From Chrysomallon squamiferum (Eukaryota > Mollusca > Gastropoda > Neomphalida > Peltospiridae), in assembly GCA_012295275.1 (NCBI GenBank), contig CM022673.1:265001-329000 (forward strand): a DNA stretch of 64,000 bases, in the 5' to 3' direction. How positions within the stretch are numbered: the first letter of the stretch is position 1; every line of letters starts with the position of its first letter. Shown here one piece after another: positions 53,266-64,000 of this stretch. Made by a program: the position numbers and the translations under genes. The notes under the pieces are model-generated. The model was given only the letters and a program-made list of their open reading frames with translations, made no database searches and was not told where the DNA came from.

Positions 53266-54454
53266 GTTGAAATTATCAGCTAATGATAATTAAACAGCAT
53301 TCGGTACATAATTTCATCCTGTAAAACGAAATAAAACAGTAGAATTTTTTTTTTTTTTTTTTTTTTTTTTATCTTTCAATTGTTCTTGTTGTCTTTCTCG
53401 TTCAGTTATGTGTGCTTTTCTGTACTCTATTTAAGAGTATAAACCCATGGAGTAGATTTCTTTTCCTGCATAATCATCATCATAGTAATATTTCGAATGA
53501 ACATTAATCCGAATTAAGGAGGATTAGGACTGCATGGCTAACAACTAACATTTATTAACGTACACATGTAGTAATACTGTTTCTTTTAATAATAAAATTT
53601 TGAAAAATACTGATGATTTCAAAAGTGCCTATAATATGATAATTACAAAGATATAAAAAGAAGGAAGATTTCGTTTTATTTTTGGGCAGATCTTATTTTA
53701 TTAATTAATTAATTTATTTATTTGTTTTCTTTTATATATATATATATTTGATTAATTAATACATTTGCAACAAAAGGAAGAAACGACTTCGAATATAATG
53801 TAATAATTATTATATGCAATCAAATATGTTAGTTTTACATAAATAGATGGATTTATTTATTTATTTATGATTTTTATTTATTTTTTATTTTTTAAATTAT
53901 TTTGTTTTATTTATTATGTTCGTGTTGTTTGTAAAAACAAAATAAAACTATAAAACATTAAATAAATAAATACTTTAAATCTTCTGTGTAATAAAAGCGA
54001 ATGAATGTATGTTTGCAAAATATTCTGACAAAAGTTCTGATATTCTGATATTATTCATGGATAATTTATGTCAATTTAATGCTTAACGTTTTTGGTTAAA
54101 TGATGTCATATTACGTCAAGAATTAACTAGAAACAGAATATAAATATTATATTTATATGTTTAACAACAATCCAAAATTAATGCTTCTTTTATGGTCAGA
54201 TCTATGGTGGATGTTCTGAGTATTAATCCCCATTTCGAACGTAATAACCAAAAATGTTTATCCTATTGCCTCTCATACTGAGGTAATAATTACATTTTAT
54301 ACCTTTTATTGTTTATCGCCAGTATATTAACACAGATAATTAAAGAAAGAAAAAATAAACCTGTACTTTTTACTATTCAGTTGAGCATATCTGGATCTGT
54401 AAAAGTTTATATTCATTATGTATAATAATATTACTGTTTCTGATAACGCAAATT

Positions 54455-54466
54455 GTAACCGGAAAC
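54455..54466. promoter_or_regulatory. X-box-like sequence (possible RFX site)
   Basis: GTAACCGGAAAC matches the X-box pattern GTNRCC plus RGYAAC at 11 of 12 positions with no spacer. RFX factors drive many ciliary genes and LRRIQ1 is ciliary-linked, but the site is 2.1 kb from the LRRIQ1 start and one base is off, so this is tentative. Confidence 0.25.
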
Positions 54467-55500
54467 CATTTTGTATCTTTTAACTGTCCATTTTTTCAAA
54501 ATCTTAAAATTTTATGAAACAAAAATCGTACAAAGAATATATTAAAAATACTTCATGTGTTTTGAACTTTTTTCTGAATACGAAATTGAAGTTTAATTAT
54601 TAGTGCCTTAGGTGATTCCCCTTTTTGCTACCCTTCCTGAATCCAACCAATGAAATGGCAGATTGATTTAAGTTAGAAATATATACTTTCCGGAGTGGGT
54701 GTTCGTGTTTTTAAACGACATAATGTTATTATTATTGTCATTCTGTTTATTTATTTATTTATTTATTTATTGATTGATTTTTTAAATAATGATTAATATG
54801 AAACATAAAAATAAATAAATACGAGCGTGATTTGCATAACTCATGCCACGATAAAATAACATACCCATATAATCACACTTCCTGGTTGCTTTGTATATAC
54901 ATTATTTTAACGAAACAAAACAGTGTACATCTATAATTATATGGATAACAGCTATAATTAAGAAATAAATATAATATCTGCTTAATAAAATTTTAAATTT
55001 TTAAACAAAACATTGTTACCTTTTTTTTTCAGGCTGCGTGTATTTCTCTTTCCAGTGTGCCTTACATAACTATAAATCCAGTAAAAACAAGTTGTTCCGC
55101 TCATATTTATTACGGATAACCAAAATCTACACGAAGAGCGAACTCTTCATATTTAAATATCGACTTCTGTAAGTGTCTTTTGATGTGCCATTTTCAAATA
55201 ATCTAGATAAACTGTCAACAAAAGAAAGAACATACTGGCTCTGCTGTTAACTACATTTCATAGCGAGGTGGGAGGAGCAATCGTAATTAAATGTTTGCAC
55301 ATACGTTTTGATTAGTCGAGTTTTCATGTTGTCTTTTATCAAAAATCTACTGGAAAAACTTTAATAAACCAATAATTATTGCAGGAATTATGACTCATGC
55401 ATTTTTATAAAATAAAATAAAATAAAACACAAAATAAATCATAAACGCACATTTATATTACACTCCACAAATATTTATTATTATTATTTTATTTTTTTTT

Positions 55501-55504
<4 letters not shown>

Positions 55505-55539
<35 letters not shown>

Positions 55540-55578
55540 TATTATTAATATAATAATAATTATTATTATTATTATTAT
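55505..55578. repeat. (AAT)n-(ATT)n inverted repeat
   Basis: About ten AAT units, then mixed ATT/AAT units, then several ATT units. The arms are complementary and can form a cruciform or long hairpin. Confidence 0.85.
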
Positions 55579-56550
55579 ATATTTGTTTGGAAACTAAATA
55601 CATCTTGAAATCTAGACCTATCGGAATGGTACCAACAGTTTGGTGGAAATTAAGGAAAAACAAACTATGAAGTAATGAGAACGGAAATAGAACATGCCAA
55701 CTGAGAAAATGGTTGATGTAAACAAAACATTATTTCATTCGACAAAGTATACCTAACATTCTCACTTTCTTGGTGTAACTGTAACATTAAATAATATTAC
55801 TGAATAATATATTTAACGGTTTTAATTTAATTTCAAATAAAAGTTATTAAGTTTATTTATGTTATTTTTAATACTGTAGATGTTGGTTAAATCCTGTTAT
55901 CGATGGATCTGGGATTTCGAATATTTATAATTTCTTTATAAAAATGTAAAAACCACTCTTGCTCTAGTTAGAAAATAATAACTATCATGAAAAAAAAAAT
56001 CTTGTAAAGAAATTGATATATTAATCTTCTTATGTATAGTAATGATATACTTCATTCGAATTACATTTTTACAATTTAGAAATAAATACAAGCAACTGAA
56101 AAGCAGCTTCCAGTCATGTATTTTTATTTACTGGAAGTTAAATTAATTCTCAATTTATCGTTACAATTTTTTACAGTTTTGGCATCCAGCATCTAAATTT
56201 ATGATATAATTATTTTCACGTTTAAAGTAATGTTTAGGTTCAGTTTTTGAAATAACGTGTAGAATAGTATTAGACAGAGCAGATATATCCTGGATCTAAA
56301 TTCAGATGATAGTAAGGCTGGAAATCATATACTCCATGTAACAGAAGTGAACCTACATACTACAAACTGTTGTCACTAAGTTGAAACTAAAGCAGAAATA
56401 GTTATCATTGTTTGAATTACTAATGTTAATGGAGATAAACATTCTTCAGGTTTACATCCAGTTATTTATTTATCTAATGAACAATTCAGAAAATGAAAGT
56501 TTTTTATTTTTCATTTATTAGTTTCAGATAATGTTTGGTGTTACTCTGAA

Positions 56551-59500
56551 ATGACTATGTCTCCATCCATGATTGGAGCAAAGATGAATGATGAAGCCAT
56601 AATTGAGGCTGAAATTCAGCAACAACTTCAGATGATAAATCTGGATGCTGAAGATATTGAAGATGGTGATATTGACATTCTTGAAGGAGCAGATGTCATT
56701 GCTCCAGATGAAGATGCTTTTTCAGAAGTAACTTTTTTATTATAATACAATTTAGATACAAGATGGATTTGTCTCAGTAGTAGATTATTATAAAACAACC
56801 TAATGTTAGTGATTTAAATAAATACTTTTTGTAATGCAAGTATACTGAAATGCTAAGTAACAATAATGATATAGAAACAGTTAATATATAATTTAATTTT
56901 TAAAAATAATACAAAAAATACAAAATTAAAACGGTAAAAAGATTTCTTTTGAAAAAGCAAAGTAATAGTGATTTTATTACTTCTTTATTTTTATTATTTT
57001 CTGGAATTAAATGCGACAGCAAACTTTGAACTATTTACTTTTATGAAGTTGTAAAAAACTATCAAGTACATGCTCAAAATACATCTTTGATCAGTGTTAA
57101 ATAATGTACTAATGAATCCACAAGTCAAACATTTTCTTCAATTCTTAATTTTAATTATGTTGACTCTATATTATCTTGAATATTAATTGTTTTGGGGGTC
57201 AAATTTTCTTGGATCCTTTTTTCAAAAAATTTCTTCAATTTTAATTTTTTTTAAAAACTATAGCCATTACCTGATGTGGAAGAATATCTAGCTTGTATGC
57301 GCAGACAGACAGACAGATTCGAACAGGAGCTGCAAGAATGTGATGAGATTCTCAATCACAAATCACCAGGTTAAATTAGTTAAATGGATTTTTAATATAA
57401 TAATAACCAAAAAAACTATTGAAATAATCTTTTTATAGAATTCGGAATAAAACTGTAAATATGTATTACCATCATTACAGGTATGTTGTATAAAATATTA
57501 TTAATCAGAGCCAAAATAATTTAATTATTATTTACAGAACTACTGTTGTTTTTATTTTTATTAATTTAAATTATATAATTGATTTAATTCTGAAAAAATG
57601 TTTGAGGCTCTCTATGTTGTTTTCACCTGTGATGTTTTGCTTATAATGGGTTAGGTTTTATTTATTTATTTATTTCATTGTTAATTGTATTGACAAATGA
57701 CAGATCAGGAAACCTCATATCATATGTGATCAATTAATTAAATTTCTGTTTTCAAAATATATTTAGATACACATGTGTTTAATGAAGAACTTTATGAAAT
57801 ATCAAAAGAGCTTGGCGAGGATCCAGAAAATCTGAAGAAAAAGGTAAGTTCTTTGAAACTGTAGTTCTACCAAATTTAAAATCCACTAATTCATGAACAG
57901 ACTATATGTCCAGTCTTATGGGTCTCTAGTGTAGCAATTTTTTCTTCTTCTCAGAATGCTGTATATTTCTTTTTGTTATGAAACCCTTTATATCATTGTT
58001 AAATATGAGGACCAATTTAAAAGGTTTAAAAAAACAACCCCAAAACAACAACCAAAAAAACATCTTATGCTTGTTTTATGAATTTGTATTTAACTATTCT
58101 GGTTCGTGCATGCATGATATTTGATGCAAAGTGATATAATGCATTCTGCATACTCTACAGTCATTTGTACACATTTTTTACAATTTTGCAAATGTGATTG
58201 GGAGGAAATAAGACAAACCAGAATTAGAGTACTGGGAGTGAAATGGCAGTTCTGACTCATTTAAGTCAAAAATAAGTATTGCGTTTTTCCACATTAAATT
58301 TATTAACAATTAATCCAGTAATCTGAAGTTTCAGATGATAAATTACTTAATTATGTTTTTTTTTTTTTTATCAGTATTTTTAATAATTTCATTTATTTAA
58401 AATAAAGATTTTAGAAGAACTCGACAAAGAAGATGAACTATACAACATTAACAGCAATTGTCAAGAGGAGACAACTCTCTTCATAACCAGTGATACGGAA
58501 TTGCTTAGAATGGATCAGACTGTTGACACAGGAGAAGAAGAAGGAAAAGATGAAGGAGAAGTAGAGAAAGAAAATGAAATTAATGGTAACAAGGATTTTC
58601 CAAAATGTCATTTTTTTTTCTAAACTCTATCTCATTATAAATGAACAAATAATATGAAGGTTTCTGGTCTCACACTTTTTCATTGTACTCGACTGAATGT
58701 ATCTTTGTTTGATTAATGATGCAGTAACTTGACACATTTATATATTACCTGTTAATTTTTGTTAAGTATCAAATTATTTGTGTCTGTGAATACATCATCT
58801 GATAATTCAGTAGAGTGACAATGCATGATTTCATTTATTTCTATTAAACTGTGTTTGTGTTAAAAAAATGTACCTTATAAAATTTTAGATTTACTCCTTG
58901 TAAATTGTAATTCATAATAGTAACCTTTATAAAATTTTGTTTTTTAAAATATTCTTGAGAAAAGTGAACATTACAAAATTTTAAATTTATATTTTGCAAA
59001 TTGTGAATATGAAAAGATATATTACAAAATTCTAGATATATGTTTTGTAATTTGTAGTTTTGTGAAATTTTGTTGTTCTGAGTTAAAATTATACTTCTGT
59101 TTAATGAAGAAACAAAAGGCTATCTTTATAACTTTTATTATTATTATTATTACTAACATATTCATATATACACACACATATAGGCACACATCTACACACA
59201 CATGCACACATACTCACACAAACATATACATACATATTTATTTCTCATCATTAAATTGAAAACGAATTTTACATTTCAAATAATTAAACATTAATTTATG
59301 ATTTTTTAGATGGTGCTTTGGTTGTGTCTGATGAGATCAGTAACTTGGAAAGGTTTCTACATGAGCAGCTTAAAGCAGTAGACCTGAAGTACAGACAACG
59401 CGAGGAACAATGGAAAAAAGTAAGACATGTAGACAGTTACATGAACAAAAGATATTTGTTAAACAACATCTTAACAGCATCTTTTGTTTAACATCATGAA

Positions 59501-62500
59501 GGTAGTATGTGTTCAAAAGAGCTTGTGGATCACCTGTCAAGATTTTGTTTCCTAAAAAAGAAATAATCAACAGTATGGTTGGATGGAATAGAAAATAAGT
59601 TACATTATTTAGCCTTTCAGATTTTAAAATATTTAATAAAAATGTTTTGGTTGGAAATAATAGCATAATAAAATAGAAAAAGTAACCCTTGTTCTTGAAC
59701 TCCTTTTTGAATTTTATTGTCAAAACTTTATTATTAACAAAATATTTGGAAATACTTTGTATACAAAATGTATTTTGGCTACTTGTTATGAATATTTGTT
59801 TTCTTGTTCTGCTAAAGGACTACCAGTCTGTTATGAAGGCTGAAGAAGAATATTTGACAACTAGAACCAAGGAACACGAACAAGTTCTTGAGAAAATGAA
59901 AGCTGAAGAAGATTTAATGATTCAGCAGAGAGAAGTAAAGATACCACATCTATGACTGCTCAGTGCTTCACAATAAACAATTTAATTTTTATAAATTATT
60001 ACTCTTATTTGGTTGTCTTGTGTATATGTCTGTATATGCATGTGTATGTGTGTGCATGAAAATATATAAAATGTGAAGTTAATGAAATTTCAAACTGATA
60101 AAAGTGAATTTTATTGTTTTATATAGATTAAATCAAAAAAAAAAAAAAAAAGAAGAAATTTAAGGAAAATTAAAAAAGGATAAATTAATATATATTTTAA
60201 ACTTTTATATGAGAAGGACAAATAGGTAAACTATTTTTTAACTTTGATAACAAAACACATAAAAATGTGATCAACTAATACTGTTACCTTCTGTTTGTGT
60301 GTGTTTGGATGTATGTGTAATGAATGCCTGTGTATCTGTGTGTATGTACATATGTGCACACAAAAGTATATATCAAATCCCACATTTCCATTAGGAATAC
60401 AAAATACATATTTTTTGTTATTGACAGATGGATGATCAGAAATTAGCTGCTGAAGTTGCACAAACAGAAAGAAAATTAAATGAAGAAGCAAGCAAATTTG
60501 AAGTAATTTCTGTTTTCTGTTTAACTATACAAAACAGATAACACTCGTATTACTACAATAAGTGAATGAGAGCCCTGTTTTATTTAATCTTCATCTTATT
60601 AGCAATTACATAATATATTAACTTTTTCTGAATTAACAGAAGAAACAAACCAAAAAATACTTCCTACAAAAAACAAAAAACGAACACAAAAAAAACAAAA
60701 AAAAAGCAACAAACAACAAACAAACTATACTGAACTCCCTCCTGAAAAACAAAAACAGCAAAACTTAGTTAAGAAAAATAATATAAATGTTTCAATAAAA
60801 TAATAATAACAATGAAATGAATTATATGTATGGAAATTACTCTGTAATTCAGAATAGAGCAAGTATGTATAATGCTTTAAAATGCTATTGATTTTTGGTT
60901 TTGTTTTCATGTATATATTTTAAGATTATATGCAGTACAATAGTCTATTTATGTGTATTTGTCAGGAAAAAATAGCCAAAATGGTTTCTGATTTGGAGAA
61001 GGAACAAGTGGAACTGCACATACAACAAAGGGTAACCCAGGAGAAACTTGATGAAAAAAGAGATATGTGTGCTTTAAAAATACAGAGCTGGTACAGAGGA
61101 ACAAGGTGTGTAAAGCATGGTTAAACTTTATTTCTTTATTTTTTTTAAATTAATTTTCTTGTTGTTTTTTTTTTTTAATTTTAATTTTAATTTTAATTTT
61201 ATTATTTTTATTTTTATCATTTTTGAAATAAATAAGTTAAATTTATATTTAGTGGAAGCCTGGTAAATCATGTCGAAACAAAAACTATTTATTTTATATT
61301 TTAAAAATTAATTAATTGTGTCATTTTGGATATTGTATAAATTATACATTGGAGTCTTTTTGAAGTGTTATTTAAATTACTACAGCAGGGAACTGCTGAG
61401 AAAAGTGTTCTGCTGGGGATAGTGTTAAATAATGGTAGCCATTTGAAAAGGAACATTTGAAAGAAATCAGTTTAACATGGGTGTTAATAACTAAAGAAAA
61501 ATCAAGGGACTTAAATGTTTTGAGAATCTTGTATTAATTCTGTTACTAAATAATTTAGAGATTTATAATTTATGATATATCTATATTAAACATGCCAATT
61601 ATTTATATACATACACATTCTCATAGGCATATGCATTTATACATATGCATACACATGCACATACAAATATTTTACATAGGAAAACATTTAAGAACTTGAA
61701 AATAATTATTGTTAATAAGAATATAATATACAACAAAAAAAAAAGACTAAAAAATAAGAGTGCTTTTTGTCTTAGGGTAAGGAAAATCTATGGTTCTGAC
61801 TTGAAAGAAAAAAGACTGAATAGACAAAAGATGAAAGAATTAGAGCGAATTAAAGAAATTGATATTGAAATAGAAAGAAGGAAAGAGGAACAACGAAAAG
61901 AAGAAGAAGAAAAAAGGTATTTATAAAACTGTTTACTGACATATTTTTATCAGTAGGAAAGACATGAAGTTTATATATGGTAGATAAATAAATGCTATTG
62001 GTTACAATCTATTGTTAGTTAAATTCAGTCACAATCTGAGATTGGAACTGGTCATTGATAACTCAACAAATGAAATTTTGGATTACATCTCTTTGAGGAA
62101 TTAATTTTAGACTTTTTGAAAATTCAAAAGAGGACTTCTCCTAAGTATTATATTTATTTGAAATTTTATTGCTGAAATTCCAGTTAACTGGTTGAACTAT
62201 ATTTTAATCTAGGCAGAAACAGGAAGAAGAAATTCAAAGGCAGAAGGCAGAGGAATTGATGAGAAAAGAGACAGAGAAAAAGAAAAAAGAAGAGCAGGAA
62301 AAGAAAAAGAAAGAGGAAGAAGAAAGAAAGAGAAAAGAAAAAGAAGAAAGAAAGCAAAAGGAAGAAGAAGAAAAGAGGAGAAAAGAGGAAGAAAGAAAGA
62401 AAAAAGAGGAAGAAGAAAGAAAGAGACAAGAAGAAGAAAAGAACAGAAAGGAAGAGGAAAAGAAACGAAAGGAGGAGGAAAAGAAGAAAAAGGAGGAAGA

Positions 62501-63634
62501 AAAGAAGAGAAAAGAGCAAGAAAAAAAGGAAGAAGAAGAAAGAAAACGAATAGAAAAAGAGCAGGAGAAAGAAAGGAAACAAAGAGAGAAGGAACAAAAA
62601 GAAGAAGAAAAGAAAAAAGCTGAGGAAGAGAAGAGAAGACAAGAAGAAGAAAGGAAAAAAGCAGAAGAAGAAAAGAAAATAGCAGAAGTTCAAAGAAGAA
62701 ATGCAGAAGAAGAGAAATTGAATTTTGACAGAGCTATAAAAGAAGTAGAAAATGTGAACCTTTCAGAAAATTTTGAAATTAATAACAAATTGGAAATACA
62801 GCAAAAATCTGATAATTGTGGAGATGAAGAGTTAGTCAAAATAAATAATTCTAAATCAAAGAAACCAGAAGAAAGTAACGAGAAGACTAATTCTGAACTG
62901 AGGTCTGAGCTGGATAGTGACAAGAAAGTGAGAATTAGTCAAGACTTTATGAGAGTTAACAAGTCAACAGAGAGGGGCTGGGAATCTGTCGATGCTGCTG
63001 TAGTTGCTGATGGTGGGAAAACAACAGTGGAGATGAGCAGTAATAGTCTTCCATCACATCTGGAGGCCAAACGATTGACCTGGATTCAAGAATGTTTACC
63101 TTGGAGGTGTGTTATTTAGTTCATTGTCACATAAATAATAATCAAATGTACAGAATGATGCTTATGACTTATTACGTTTTCAAGAATTACATTAATTATA
63201 TGTTTATCATTTAACAAATATGATCGAACTGCAGTGAAAGGGTTTGACTTTGCTTTCAGAAAGAAGATATAACTCTCAAGCTGAAATACAGTTCGACTAT
63301 AAAGAAAAACTCATTTTGATTGCATATGGATTGCATCTGCTACATAACATAGCATGAAATTTTGTATCATATTGAATAGGTTATCACTTTTATTATTAAT
63401 TACCATAGTATTTTAAATTTTATAATGATCTGTAGTTTTTTTTCTCTTTGCTGATAATTCATTTTCAGGTTGAGTTTAGTTCTCTTTTGTTTCAGTAAAG
63501 TTAGTAATGAGCCGTGGAAGCTGAAAGCTGGTATAAAGAAGAAACCAATGAGGCGTCCTCATTCAGCCAAGAAATTACCTCCCATAACAGAGGAGATTAT
63601 CACTGCAGCAGCCAGGACAGCCACTCTGAGACAG
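56551..63634 (+). CDS. LRRIQ1: LRRIQ1-like protein, 5' part (gene continues past the window)
   Basis: Leucine-rich repeat and IQ motif protein 1, a cilium/flagellum-associated family. Exons: 56528-56727 (coding from 56551), 57264-57369, 57767-57843, 58408-58585, 59310-59419, 59818-59934, 60428-60502, 60966-61105, 61776-61916, 62213-63106, 63496-63634, all in phase: 718 codons so far. The N-terminus is acidic; NDEAIIEAEIQQQLQ resembles the human start, so translation may begin at the in-frame ATG at 56584 instead. An IQ motif IQSWYRGTRVRKIYG, split by an intron, starts near residue 319 and should bind calmodulin. A lysine/arginine/glutamate-rich helix follows at about 375-545. LEAKRLTWIQECLPW matches the conserved LRRIQ1 block just before the leucine-rich repeats, which should lie beyond the window. 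A donor GTGAGT at 63635 shows the gene goes on. Other IQ/coiled-coil proteins are possible, but the RLxWI...PW block favours LRRIQ1. Confidence 0.88.
59156..59240. repeat. Imperfect (CA)n/(TACA)n tract in LRRIQ1 intron
   Basis: Mixed CACA, CATA and TACA units. Similar tracts recur in this intron set (60290-60365 and 61605-61670). Confidence 0.8.
62256..62710 (+). other. LRRIQ1: Single alpha-helix (ER/K) region and all-purine tract
   Basis: The coding strand is almost only A and G for about 450 bases and codes runs of Glu, Lys and Arg with E-K/R pairs spaced three to four residues apart. This favours a stable single alpha helix rather than a coiled coil, because hydrophobic heptad positions are lacking. 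The DNA itself is a homopurine-homopyrimidine tract. The long open frame on the other strand (Phe/Leu/Ser-rich) is a by-product of this composition. Confidence 0.85.
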
Positions 63635-64000
63635 GTGAGTTGTTGTTGTCGTTGTTGTTTCAAGGCAAGACATGTTATTTTTACAGAAAGAAAAAAACCA
63701 AAAAACATCCACCACTAAATTTCATATATTTGAACTATAATATTGTGTGAAAAATGTACCAAAGTGACATTAAACAACAACTAATTCATTTTCACTTATG
63801 CCGGGGTGGTTGTGACACCTTGATTTAAGAAGTGGCAAACTAAATTTCTTGTGAATTCATAAATCCTTTGAAAAGCAGATTTTAAAATTCATTAAAAAAA
63901 AATGTATTAATAGAGTTTCCAATAAAATGAAGAATGAATGAATCTAATAAAACAAAATGATTTTGGCAAGACCGTCTAATTCAACTTTCCCAAATAAAAT
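63635..64000 (+). other. LRRIQ1: LRRIQ1 intron running off the window
   Basis: Begins with a strong donor GTGAGT after ...ATLRQ and continues to the window end. No further exon was recognised. Confidence 0.75.

Larger units (their letters stand above)
53266..56550. other. Divergent intergenic region, CARD-STAND gene to LRRIQ1
   Basis: About 3.3 kb between two start codons facing away from each other, so promoters of both genes should lie here. It holds poly(T) near 53347-53370, a CCAAT box near 54648, an X-box-like sequence at 54455-54466 and an (AAT)n/(ATT)n inverted repeat at 55505-55578. An acceptor at 56526-56527 just before the first LRRIQ1 coding exon implies at least one upstream, probably non-coding, exon in this region. 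Confidence 0.6.

Noticed and set aside
62184-62693. 169-codon minus-strand frame rich in Phe, Leu and Ser, resembling a membrane protein
   Set aside because: It is the exact antisense of the Glu/Lys-rich LRRIQ1 exon, whose splice sites and phase are secure. A homopurine coding strand always gives such a shadow.

Overview
This 64 kb window is nuclear DNA from an animal. It is strongly AT-rich, has many introns of about 0.1-4 kb with GT-AG borders, and is full of simple repeats such as (GA)n, (CA/TA)n, (AAT)n, (AAAT)n and poly(A). The genes are clear animal orthologues plus one lineage-specific innate-immunity-type gene. My best guess is a lophotrochozoan, perhaps a cephalopod-like mollusc; this rests on repeat texture and gene content only and is not proven. 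I see no tRNA, rRNA, CRISPR array or intact transposon.

Layout. (1) Positions 1-4714 are non-coding and repeat-rich, with a 27-bp minisatellite. (2) 4715-17892, minus strand: KIF17, the homodimeric kinesin-2 of cilia and dendrites, 16 firm exons plus one candidate 36-nt exon. (3) 17893-19921: divergent intergenic region. (4) 19922-33414, plus strand: PSMD2/Rpn1 of the 26S proteasome, complete in 22 exons (901 aa), whose last intron has a U12-type donor and branch point. (5) 33415-37550: convergent intergenic region. (6) 37551-53265, minus strand: a 20-exon gene for a protein of about 1471 aa with the order CARD, STAND-type P-loop NTPase, ankyrin repeats, helical ARM/HEAT-like segments split by an SH2 domain, and a helical tail. 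(7) 53266-56550: divergent intergenic region. (8) 56551-63634, plus strand: the 5' part of an LRRIQ1-like gene (IQ motif, very long charged helix, conserved W/PW motif); its leucine-rich repeats would lie beyond the window.

The most interesting item is the CARD-STAND-ANK-SH2 gene. Its architecture joins an NLR-like sensor core to a phosphotyrosine-reading SH2 domain. All 20 exons keep phase, including a 23-nt microexon that supplies the only phase-compatible start I could find for the CARD. KIF17 and LRRIQ1 are both linked to cilia or flagella; PSMD2 is a housekeeping proteasome subunit. I infer no shared pathway from their proximity.
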